From: VFZS01 sp964353255
GTDB lineage: Bacteria; Acidobacteriota; Terriglobia; Bryobacterales; Bryobacteraceae
NCBI GenBank assembly: GCA_964353255.1
Contig: CAYGVJ010000076.1
Span: forward strand, 1-25,183
Direction of reading: 5' to 3'
Length of the DNA stretch: 25,183 nucleotides
Shown here one piece after another: positions 7,044 to 13,687 of the stretch. Each line of letters starts with the position of its first letter. Within the stretch, counting starts at the first letter, position 1. Made by a program: the position numbers and the translations under genes. The notes beneath the pieces are model-generated. The model searched no databases. It was not told the DNA's origin and was given only the letters and a program-made list of their open reading frames with translations.

Positions 7044-8180
7044 ATGAAACGAGCTCTCATCGGTCCAGCGTTCACGGTGGGCCTGCTATTCGGCCAACCC
7101 CAGTCCAGTTCCCTTGACGCGGGCCAGATCTACAAGAAAGCCGCGCCAGCGGTTGTGCTTATAGAAACCCACGATCTGAAAGGCCAACCGTCAGCGCGAG
7201 CCAGCGGCTTCCTCGTTAGCGCGGACGGCAGGATTCTAACGAACTACCACGTGGTTGCCCATACCAAACAGGCGACCGTTGTGCTGGCAAACGGAGACGC
7301 CTACGATACGGTTGAAGTGCTCGATGTGGATCAACGCAAAGACATCGCGTTCTTGAAGATAAAGGCGGTGGAACTGCCCTTTCTTGTCTTCGGTCGTTCA
7401 AGTACGGTAGAGGTAGGCGACACTGTTTTCTCCCTAGGCAACCCGCTCGGTCGGCTGGAAAACACACTATCCCAGGGGATTATCAGCGGCAAGCCGCAGG
7501 GACCCGGCTACCGATATTTCCAGACTACTGCTGCAATTAGTCCAGGAAGCTCAGGCGGGCCGTTGCTCAATGCAAAGGGTGAGGTGATTGGAATCGTTAC
7601 GTTCTTTCTGGAGGAAGGCCAGAGTCTGAACTTTGCGGTACCCATCGACTACGCGAGAGGAATGCTCACATCCACCCAGCCGCAGCCCCTGGCAGCGATT
7701 TACGAGCCTGAACCACCGCCACTTGCGAAACCGCAGGAAGCTCCCGCTGCGGCGCCCTCAGCAACTCCGCAGAAGACTAGTCAGCAGCTACCGGAAGAAT
7801 TCAAGCGGGCAAGCAATATTTTCCTCGAAAAGCAGCTTCGTCACTGGACCGCAGAGGACGCGAAAGCACTTCTAGGCGAACCGGTTCGACACCGTGCCTG
7901 GTACAGTGCCACCGGAGAGGCTTACGACATCTACGCCTACACCGATCCAACTCGACTCCATCGGGAATTCGAGTTGAGTTTTAACCGAGCGGCGAAGACT
8001 ATGGAGATCGTATTCATATTTCCGTGGGACTTAACTTGGCAGCAAGCCAAGCAGTGGTGGGGCGATGAGTTTCGGGAGGAAAGGAAGCCCGATGGTACCC
8101 GTTTCTATCACTACAAGAACAGGCGGCTAAGCGTTATTACTCGAAAGGATGGAAAGGTGATGAGTTGGTATGTGTACTGA
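7044..8180 (+). CDS. Secreted trypsin-like serine protease (S1C/HtrA type) with novel C-terminal domain
   Basis: The product has 378 residues. AGGAGG at 7034-7039 supports the ATG. Residues 1-18 form a short signal peptide, so it is probably periplasmic. The protease domain (about 28-210) has the full catalytic triad: His69 in TNYHVV, Asp100 in RKDIAFLKI and Ser170 in ISPGSSGGP, with HtrA-like DTVFSLGNPLG. There is no PDZ domain. After a Pro/Ala-rich linker (about 215-250), the last 125 residues form a separate Trp/Tyr-rich domain; its start (LGEPVRHRAWYS) faintly recalls BamE/SmpA-like folds. The domain pairing is unfamiliar. It lies alone in the integrated element between two promoters, so it is probably cargo. 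Codon use is less GC-biased than in mutS2, which fits transfer. Confidence 0.85.
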   Translation: MKRALIGPAFTVGLLFGQPQSSSLDAGQIYKKAAPAVVLIETHDLKGQPSARASGFLVSADGRILTNYHVVAHTKQATVVLANGDAYDTVEVLDVDQRKDIAFLKIKAVELPFLVFGRSSTVEVGDTVFSLGNPLGRLENTLSQGIISGKPQGPGYRYFQTTAAISPGSSGGPLLNAKGEVIGIVTFFLEEGQSLNFAVPIDYARGMLTSTQPQPLAAIYEPEPPPLAKPQEAPAAAPSATPQKTSQQLPEEFKRASNIFLEKQLRHWTAEDAKALLGEPVRHRAWYSATGEAYDIYAYTDPTRLHREFELSFNRAAKTMEIVFIFPWDLTWQQAKQWWGDEFREERKPDGTRFYHYKNRRLSVITRKDGKVMSWYVY

Positions 8181-8606
8181 CACCGCGGCCTCTCGGCCCC
8201 CGACGGCTGTTCTTTTTGGTGTGCGTTCCCTCGGCACCCGTCTCCTATCCGTTCCGAACCTCTCCCAGATGCGTCTGGCTCCCGGCGGTCATGCCGGCCA
8301 CACGCTGCGCCACTTCGCTAGATTTGGTGGCGTAGCGAGGCGCTAAAGCCGATTTTGCCGTTCACGTTGAAGGACGTGGGCCGTTCTTTGCCTCCTTGGT
8401 GTTATGCCTCATGTGGCAGTACCCGTCCAGCACGTCTTCGGCAACCCTCCACACGCCCCATTTAGCGAGAGGGGCCTCACAAGGAAATGGTCATCCTGGG
8501 GCCTTGAGATATGCTTCACGAAATGTCCCCCCCTACCGAGTGAGAGAGAAAAGTGGTTTGTACAAGCTGTGGGAGGGGGGACAAATCGTGAAAGCCGTCC
8601 GCACTC
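8181..8606. other. Convergent intergenic region with a C/G-run inverted repeat
   Basis: This stretch separates the 3' ends of the protease gene and the ATPase operon. No convincing gene is seen. TGTCCCCCC (8524-8532) and GGGGGGACA (8575-8583) are perfect inverted repeats with a 42-base loop. They lie just after the ATPase stop on its transcript and could slow or end transcription, but there is no T run. Confidence 0.45.
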
Positions 8607-10052
8607 CTAAGTCGGCCCTGGGGAATTGTCGTACCTTGCGACGCCAGCCCTCCGGAGGAGGTCCTCGGCAAGTGTTGACAGCCGATGAAGTTCCCTGTTT
8701 CCGTGTTTTTCCGTTTGAATGAGACCCTGCAATTCGAGGTCTTGAACTGCGTAGTGGAATGTGGTGGGCGGGATCTTCAGTTTGCTAGGATCAGGAAGCT
8801 CCCCGGAGATCAGGGCATCGAGGATCGCGCGCCTGATTGAGGGAATGCAGTCGAACGCGACCCGCCGCACCAAGCCCAAGTCCTTTTCATTGACGACCCG
8901 ACGACGGTCCAGGCGAGCGGAACCCTTGGCAAGCTGGACAAGCTGCTGCGCCAGCCGAGTGGGCGATTCGGCTTGGGGAACGTAGAAGACAATCTCCTTA
9001 GCGTTCCCAGACCTGGGTACGTGGGTGCGACCATGCACGGCGACTTCGGTCAGGGCCGCAATCTTGCGCTGAATCTCCGACGGCACTTCAGGTTCTACTA
9101 CGGGCAGGCCATTGAAAAGGCCATGCACCGCCTGTTTCAAAGCCTTCTTCGCATCGGCGTTGTCCTGATTCATGGCAGAGAGAGCAGCCTCCTCACCCTC
9201 TGCCCTGGGCGACCGCACCATCAGGAATCTTTCACCCAACGTCTGGAAGATCGAGTAGTGCCGGTCAACTTCCGGCGTGGCACAAACCGAGAACGTTATC
9301 CGACCGCGCCAGTCGCGCTCCCCCAGCCCATCACTGGTGCCGTACTCCTTGTGCAGGTGTCCGTCGTAAATCCGCCGCATGTCGGCTAGGACGCTGGGGC
9401 GACTGTCCCGCTTCATCGACAGCACCGTGCTGAAGTCGGGGCAAAGGATTCTGGCGTCCTCACCAATTCGATGAAGAAGGCTTGCTGACGTCTTGGTCGG
9501 TTTCCCCGGGTCTTTGATCTGCCCGCTGATGAACGTGCTGGAAGTGACTTGGTCGATAACAAACACCCCACGAAGCCCCTCCAGGGCCTCAAGGAGTTCA
9601 GTCTTCATTGTTCCCGGCGGCGCTACATGCATCATCCACGCAGGAAACCCCGGTAAGCTGTGGGCTGCGATGGCTGCGTACACGGCACGGGCGGCCTCAA
9701 GGTCTGGCTTGTAATGGTGAGCGTCTATGGCCTCCTCGACCCGTTTCCAAGCCACGCTGGGTCGATTGTTTGCTGCGTCCGGCTGACTTTCCGCAGGTGG
9801 CCGTTGAACTCCTGACTCGGCTGTGCGGCAGGAAGTCAACCCGCTAACAAGCCTAAGGGGTGGCCGGATCGGCCCTGGTTGGATGGCCCGTTGCGCCGCG
9901 CTGACCGTTGTTCCGGGGTCCCATTGAGTCTCACCGTTCGGGTTCATCGCGCGTCCCTCCGGGCACACAGTCGGTGCCTCCGGCACATCGGCATAGATGA
10001 AGTCTCGCTCGCTGCCCACAGTATCGATTGGATTATTCGTCTCTTCTGGCAT
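8607..10052 (-). CDS. P-loop ATPase with C-terminal winged helix, element-encoded
   Basis: The product has about 481 residues from the ATG at 10052, chosen because AGGGGG lies 7 bases upstream; the frame stays open 69 bases further but without such a site. Residues 1-110 are Pro/Asn-rich and probably disordered. A Walker A-like APPGTMKT lies at about 144-151 and is followed by an AAA-like core with FVIDQVTSS and FSVCATPEVDRHYS. Residues about 425-475 look like a winged helix (TTFHYAVQDLELQGLIQTEKHG). This resembles the replication or helicase-type ATPases of small integrative elements, but the exact family is not recognised. It overlaps the preceding small gene by 20 bases and closes the HTH/DUF2292-like/ATPase operon. 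It may drive replication or maintenance of the element; this is inference. Confidence 0.72.
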   Translation of the reverse strand: MPEETNNPIDTVGSERDFIYADVPEAPTVCPEGRAMNPNGETQWDPGTTVSAAQRAIQPGPIRPPLRLVSGLTSCRTAESGVQRPPAESQPDAANNRPSVAWKRVEEAIDAHHYKPDLEAARAVYAAIAAHSLPGFPAWMMHVAPPGTMKTELLEALEGLRGVFVIDQVTSSTFISGQIKDPGKPTKTSASLLHRIGEDARILCPDFSTVLSMKRDSRPSVLADMRRIYDGHLHKEYGTSDGLGERDWRGRITFSVCATPEVDRHYSIFQTLGERFLMVRSPRAEGEEAALSAMNQDNADAKKALKQAVHGLFNGLPVVEPEVPSEIQRKIAALTEVAVHGRTHVPRSGNAKEIVFYVPQAESPTRLAQQLVQLAKGSARLDRRRVVNEKDLGLVRRVAFDCIPSIRRAILDALISGELPDPSKLKIPPTTFHYAVQDLELQGLIQTEKHGNRELHRLSTLAEDLLRRAGVARYDNSPGPT

Positions 10053-10218
10053 CGCTATTCCCCCTGATTTTTCCAGGCAGTTCACTGGGTTTGAGGTTTT
10101 CCTCTCGACGGACGTGCACAACCTTGCCGTCCTCGAATTTCAGGGCGATGAATCCCCAAAACCGCTCTCCGGCAAGCGTTCGTAAATAGGCCAGGGCTGT
10201 TTCGTTGGCAGTAGTCAT
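10033..10218 (-). CDS. DUF2292-like small protein
   Basis: The product has 61 residues. The ATG at 10218 overlaps the stop of the HTH gene as ATGA, so translation is coupled, and its own stop overlaps the ATPase start. The core RFWGFIALKFEDGKVVHVRREENLK matches in shape the DUF2292/YezD type (an R-F/Y-G-x-I/V strand, then a D/E-G-K turn and a strand ending in E-x-L/I-K). No biochemical role is known for this family. Here it sits between a DNA-binding protein and an ATPase, so it is probably an accessory factor of that module. Confidence 0.7.
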   Translation of the reverse strand: MTTANETALAYLRTLAGERFWGFIALKFEDGKVVHVRREENLKPSELPGKIRGNSDARRDE

Positions 10219-10427
10219 TGCGATACCCGCGCTCTGCCCTGCATCGGACGACTGACGTTGACTGACCCTGGCTGACCTTGCAGAAACTCTTTCAATTGAT
10301 GCTCGGGCACTCTCCAGACGCCGCCGAGTTTCCGACCCGGCAGATACCCGCGCCTGAGGGAGCGGTAAACCCACTGCGCTGAAAGGCGCAGTCTCGCGGC
10401 GGTTTCGGGGACTGTTAAAACGTTCAT
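10215..10427 (-). CDS. Excisionase-like helix-turn-helix protein
   Basis: The product has 70 residues. The ATG at 10427 has AAGGAG about 7 bases upstream. Residues 3-50 form an excisionase/MerR-like HTH of the HTH_17 type: VPETAARLRLSAQWVYRSL, then the wing GYLPGRKLGGVWRVPEHQLKEFL. Such proteins act as Xis directionality factors or as regulators of small mobile elements. It leads the ATPase operon and ends in a 4-base ATGA overlap with the next gene. It could bind the palindromes at the operon promoter or at the element ends; this is inference. Confidence 0.85.
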   Translation of the reverse strand: MNVLTVPETAARLRLSAQWVYRSLRRGYLPGRKLGGVWRVPEHQLKEFLQGQPGSVNVSRPMQGRARVSQ

Positions 10428-10519
10428 TTGGCACTCCTTGGATATTCTCCCCGGCGACAGGCAGGCCAGTTACTTCCGAGATTCGCTTCGCGGGACTGCC
10501 TCAAGCCGAGGCTTGTCAT
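10424..10519 (-). CDS. Candidate 31-residue leader ORF, coupled to the HTH gene
   Basis: A short frame starting ATGACAAGC at 10519 has GGAGGGG immediately before it (10522-10528). Its TGA overlaps the ATG of the HTH gene as ATGA, the same coupling used by the next two genes. The peptide starts MTSLGLRQSREANLG and is basic, with no known domain. Its ribosome site lies in the loop of the long-range RNA hairpin of the leader, so it could act as a regulatory leader peptide. It could equally be chance. Confidence 0.35.
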   Translation of the reverse strand: MTSLGLRQSREANLGSNWPACRRGEYPRSAK

Positions 10520-10584
10520 ATCCCCTCCAATCGGGAATCTCAGCGGGTGCTGGAATTCCTGGCTTGTGTTGCTCGGCTTGAGGC
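10498..10584 (-). promoter_or_regulatory. Structured mRNA leader with alternative hairpins (attenuator-like)
   Basis: GCCTCAAGCCGAG (10498-10510) is the exact reverse complement of CTCGGCTTGAGGC (10572-10584), giving a 13-bp stem with a 61-base loop. One arm can also pair locally: CAAGCC-GA-GGCTTG (10502-10515). The two folds exclude each other. The ribosome site of the 31-residue leader ORF lies between them. It is upstream of the HTH/ATPase operon on the same transcript. Confidence 0.45.
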
Positions 10585-10719
10585 CAACTGGCGGGCCGTT
10601 CGGCTCGGTTGCGCCAACTGGGCAACCGGGCCTCGGGGTGTCGTGCGGTAGCACGCTCCCGGAAGAACAGGAGCACCCGGCCTAACCATCTGGTGGCCGG
10701 GTCCCGTCCTCCATTCTGT

Positions 10720-10778
10720 ATTGTACCACAAAGGGGGATGTTTGTCAAGTTATACCACAGAGGGGTGGTATGTGTCAA
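10720..10778 (-). promoter_or_regulatory. Two tandem promoters with repeated operators for the ATPase operon
   Basis: On the minus strand a perfect -35 TTGACA (10778-10773) is followed after 18 bases by TATAAC (10754-10749). A second perfect TTGACA (10748-10743) starts at the very next base and is followed after 17 bases by TACAAT (10725-10720). Each unit contains TACCAC followed by a G run, 29 bases apart. In the upstream unit this extends to the 20-base palindrome ATACCACAGAGGGGTGGTAT (10752-10771), with 7-bp arms. The layout is a duplicated promoter-operator unit. The leader to the HTH start is about 285 bases. Confidence 0.75.
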
Positions 10779-11017
10779 ACAACTGAGTTACTGCTGAAGC
10801 CAGTTTGCTTTTGTTCAGTTAGGCACGGCTTTCATGGCCTTATCCACACGGCGGTGTCGAGGCTAGCAGCCTAAGAAGCCCTGACGGAACGGGTCGATTT
10901 TCGGATGAGGCGGCCCCACGACAATGCCGCCTTCCCCATCGGAACGCCGTGGAGAGGATTCGGGCTATCCGCCAGGGACCGCTCCCGGTTTCCCCAGGAA
11001 GGCGGGGGATTCTACCG
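10779..11017. other. Intergenic region, no gene seen
   Basis: About 240 bases lie between the tandem promoters and the end of the tandem-repeat protein gene. Frames on the plus strand here are Arg/Pro-rich shadows of the repeat gene. No promoter or terminator stands out. Confidence 0.4.
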
Positions 11018-11659
11018 CTACGGGGCTTGCCAGATCACCTTCCCCTGCGATCCGAACAATCTCAGGAACGGGCTTCCGTCCTCCGGCACAACCACCCCGA
11101 ACCGCGGGTTCCCCGCCGCGTCGCACAACGTCAACGAGAGCCGGTCGCTTATCACATCCAGGCTCGCCCGCCACCGCCCTTCGGCGTTGTACAAGTCGAG
11201 GCTCGGGTTTCCGTCAGAGACCAGGTTGAGGCTGGCCCGCGTCTGCCCCGCCGCGTCGTAAAGATCCAGGCGCGGGCTTCCGCCAGGGAGCACACCCAGG
11301 ACTGCCCGCTCCTCCCCAGCCGCGTCGTACAACCATAAGCGGCTTCCGTCGCGGTCCACAGCCAGCATCGCCTGCTTTTCTTCCGCACCGTACAAGGCCA
11401 GGGCCGGGCTTCCGTCCCGGAGCACGGCCACCTCGAACCGCAGCTCCCCCGCTACGTCCCGCAACCTGAGGAGCGGGAGTCCGTCGCTTTCCACAGCTAG
11501 GTCCGCCCGCCACTGCCCTTCGGCGTCGTACAAGGCTAGACCCGAGTCTCCGTCAGGGAGTGTGCCCAGACTCGCCCGCACCTTCCCCGCCCCGTCCACC
11601 ACCTCGAATCGCCTAGCCCGGACCAGATCAGCTATGGCACCTTGTCCTCCCGGTTCCAT
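11018..11659 (-). CDS. Tandem-repeat protein (22-24-residue beta repeats)
   Basis: The product has 213 residues. GGAGGTGA lies 6-7 bases before the ATG at 11659. Apart from about 15 N-terminal residues, the whole chain is made of about eight and a half repeats of 22-24 residues, with consensus LxLYDAxGxxRAxLxVxxDGxPx. The periodic Gly-Asp turns and alternating hydrophobic residues suggest a repetitive beta fold (beta-helix or beta-roll). Similar repeats occur in proteins of unknown role in several soil bacteria. There is no signal peptide or membrane segment. It stands alone in the element, as cargo. Repeat four has lost the usual Arg-Ala and is shorter. Function is unknown; binding or structural roles are possible. 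Confidence 0.75.
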   Translation of the reverse strand: MEPGGQGAIADLVRARRFEVVDGAGKVRASLGTLPDGDSGLALYDAEGQWRADLAVESDGLPLLRLRDVAGELRFEVAVLRDGSPALALYGAEEKQAMLAVDRDGSRLWLYDAAGEERAVLGVLPGGSPRLDLYDAAGQTRASLNLVSDGNPSLDLYNAEGRWRASLDVISDRLSLTLCDAAGNPRFGVVVPEDGSPFLRLFGSQGKVIWQAP

Positions 11660-12115
11660 GGTCGTTCACCTCCCCATGCTGGCAATGGTAGCGCTTCGCC
11701 GCCCGCGCCGACCGCAGGAAGGGCGGTTTCCGCCTTGGGAGCGGGCATCGTAGCGGCGGGGGGCGCTCAGCCGGCTGTTCTTCTGACTAGTCTCTGTAGC
11801 ACGTTTCCGTGGGGTCTTCCGGGGCCGTGGGTTCGGAGCCGGTGGGCAGGTTGGCCCTGGGGGGTCAATGGAACACCCCCTGGTGAGCCTTGGGCCAGGC
11901 CGAAGCGAACAAGCACCCAGGGGATGTTCGGAGACTTCCAGGCGCAATTTTCCAACGCCAGGACTCAGGCCCCTAGCGCCCGTGGGCAGTGAGATCGCGC
12001 CGTCGGAGCCGCTCCCGATGAAGGGGATGAAAGGGCCGCCCAGACGGAGCCGGTTGGACGTATAATCGATAGCGGCCAGGAGGCGAAAAGGGAAATCCTG
12101 GTTAAGCTCGCTCAG
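11660..12115. other. Intergenic region between divergent cargo genes
   Basis: This 456-base stretch separates the repeat-protein gene (minus) from the helical-protein gene (plus). Short frames on both strands lack ribosome sites and domain signals. TATAAT at 12061-12066 could be a -10 box for the plus-strand gene, but no good -35 is found 16-18 bases upstream. AGGAGG at 12078-12083 is too far from the chosen ATG. Confidence 0.4.
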
Positions 12116-12862
12116 ATGGCAGTCACCGGCTCATATTTGGCCATGGAGATTCGAGGCCGCGTCGTTGGCCCTCTGCTGGCCTTTGGCCAATGCATATTTC
12201 GGGATGTGCTTCCTCCGTTTGCAGATCTGGACAAGAGAGCGGATCAGGTCGCCAACGATTACTACAATCGCATTGGGTCCCAGCCTGCCGGAGAGTGGGG
12301 TGCCGACGTGGACATGGCGGATGTCGCTGAAGCCGCGCATGATCACTCCCTTGGCTGGTATCAAATGATGATTTCGGTCCGCCAGGCGATGCTCAACCTC
12401 TTGGCATCCGGTCTGTCTCATCTGGCGGAGCAACAGCTTGCCGATTCATGCCGCGATGCTTCGTTTGACGTAAAGCCGCCTCGCGATACAAATCGGGAAG
12501 TCGTCGTCAAGTGGTATCGCGACCATTTCCAGTTGGATCTCAAGAGCCTTCCATCATGGGAAGTATTCGATGAGCTTCGCCTCGTGGCGAACGCAGTAAA
12601 ACATGGGGAGGGTTCGGCAACAAGCCAACTAAGGGCGTTTCGTCCAGAACTCTTCAGGAACCCTGACTTCGCTGAAATCGATAAGGAACTCGCGGAGGCC
12701 GGCATACCGCCGACGATGGGCCGTGTGCTCGCCCCACTTTCGGGGGAGGACCTCTTTGTAAGCGAGAAGCTGTTGAAGATGTACGTTGAAGGTGTAGAGT
12801 CTTTCTTTAGCGAGATTGCAGAGCATTTCAAGTCCAACGCTGACACCTTGTATCCTTCTTGA
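12116..12862 (+). CDS. Helical protein with weak HEPN-like motif
   Basis: The product has 248 residues and is mostly helical, with no signal peptide. A region near residues 153-165 reads ELRLVANAVKHGE. The N-x3-H-G pattern (Asn159, His163), with Arg155 before it, is similar to the active-site helix of HEPN domains, which are often RNases in toxin-antitoxin and anti-phage systems. The canonical R-x4-6-H spacing is not met (7 residues lie between), so a true HEPN assignment is weak. The start is uncertain: neither ATG 12116 nor the in-frame ATG at 12143 has a clear ribosome site. It lies near the far end of the element, a usual place for defence cargo. Could be any helical accessory protein. 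Confidence 0.6.
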   Translation: MAVTGSYLAMEIRGRVVGPLLAFGQCIFRDVLPPFADLDKRADQVANDYYNRIGSQPAGEWGADVDMADVAEAAHDHSLGWYQMMISVRQAMLNLLASGLSHLAEQQLADSCRDASFDVKPPRDTNREVVVKWYRDHFQLDLKSLPSWEVFDELRLVANAVKHGEGSATSQLRAFRPELFRNPDFAEIDKELAEAGIPPTMGRVLAPLSGEDLFVSEKLLKMYVEGVESFFSEIAEHFKSNADTLYPS

Positions 12863-12899
12863 GGGCCTATGCCTTGCTCCTGTGGCGCTGTCATTCGCA

Positions 12900-13201
12900 G
12901 GCTGCCGCCGCGTCAGATGGCCCTCCGCCAGGAGCAGCCAATAATAGCGGGCATGTTTGATTAGGCACCCGCCCGTCTTCACCAACCGTTGCTGCAAGCT
13001 CGTCAGCGACCACTGCTCGATCCTGCTGGGCAGCACCAGGCGCCGCCACACGTTGCCCAGGTTGTAGGCCATCACGCTCAGCCAGAGCCGCACCTCGTTG
13101 GACCGGAACCGATGGCAACTCAGGCGCGTCGTCTTGACGGCCTGCTTGCCTTCTTTGGTCCACTGCTCGGCGGTCCCGTCCTTGCGGTGAAGCTGAAAGG
13201 A
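12900..13201 (-). pseudogene. IS1380-family transposase, C-terminal fragment
   Basis: From about 13201 downward the frame reads FQLHRKDGTAEQWTKEGK, then TTRLSCHRFRSNEVRLWL, AYNLGNVWRRLVLP and EQWSLTSLQQRLVKTGG with KHARYYWLLLAE. This is the conserved C-terminal part of IS1380-type DDE transposases (the E-containing segment GTAEQWxKEGK and the AYNLGNxxRxL block). The N-terminal three quarters are missing and the frame runs on without a normal end, so only a remnant is left. No terminal repeats are seen. It lies inside the element, about 300 bases before its right end. Confidence 0.8.
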
Positions 13202-13499
13202 TCACCTGCTTAGACGGCGGATTTTTGCGGCTTCGCCCTCGCCGAGTTCCGTTAGGGGTGTCATGCCGGGAGGTCCCACGGGCGGGATGGGGGGTGAGCG
13301 GCGGGGGTCTCTCTGGCTGCCTGGGGCAGCCCGCTACCTGGCTATCTCCGTCCGGTTTTCGGCCCGTCCTGGGCCACAGGAACGCCATTGAGGACCGCCA
13401 GAGGCGGAGGCGGTGACGCTCTGGTAACGCAAAGGGCGAAATCAGCATAGGCGGCAGGTTACAGCCGATTGAAAACAAAGCCGCCTCAGCGACCGACTT
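13202..13499. other. Non-coding right end of the integrated element
   Basis: About 300 bases lie between the transposase fragment and the right 48-bp repeat. Frames here are Arg/Pro-rich and lack ribosome sites. No gene, promoter or clear integrase arm-site repeat could be recognised. Confidence 0.4.
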
Positions 13500-13547
13500 G
13501 CCCTTTCACGGCGGTAACGGGGGTTCAAATCCCCCTGGGGACACCAC
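13500..13547 (+). repeat. attR-type 48-bp direct repeat (partial tRNA-Glu copy)
   Basis: Identical to 5973-6020. It contains the tRNA anticodon loop through the CCA end, but no 5' half, D arm or tRNA promoter, so it is not a functional tRNA. It marks the far junction of the integrated element with the chromosome. Confidence 0.95.
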
Positions 13548-13687
13548 AACGGATCCGATGCGCCAGGTAATCTCCGACGGCCCCGCTCCACCCCTCCCCC
13601 TTGGTTACGGGCCGTGTGAGACCTCATAATCGCCGTAACTTGCATCCTCCGGAATGCATCTGGCTGTATGGAAGGAGGAAAAGAGAA

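Larger units (their letters stand above)
5973..13547. mobile_element. Integrated genomic island / satellite-like element in tRNA-Glu
   Basis: The segment is bounded by a perfect 48-bp direct repeat (5973-6020 and 13500-13547), one copy being the 3' part of tRNA-Glu. This is the expected footprint of a tyrosine recombinase using a tRNA gene. An integrase remnant lies directly next to the tRNA copy, its stop codon 6 bases beyond the repeat. Inside are an excisionase-like HTH gene, a P-loop ATPase, a protease, a tandem-repeat protein, a helical protein and an IS fragment. There are no capsid, tail or conjugation genes, so it is too small for a prophage or conjugative element. The damaged integrase suggests it no longer moves by itself. 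Confidence 0.88.

Noticed and set aside
8280..8345. Peptide HTLRHFARFGG in the gap after the protease, similar to a recombinase HxLRH box
   Set aside because: Only about 20 residues long before a stop, with no other recombinase motif nearby; most likely chance.
12061..12066. Perfect TATAAT upstream of the helical-protein gene
   Set aside because: No acceptable -35 box at 16-18 bases and no extended -10; noted only as a possibility.
13442..13645. Minus-strand frame containing PQGDLNPRYRRERAS
   Set aside because: This peptide comes from translating the partial tRNA-Glu copy; it is a well-known artefact of tRNA-associated DNA.
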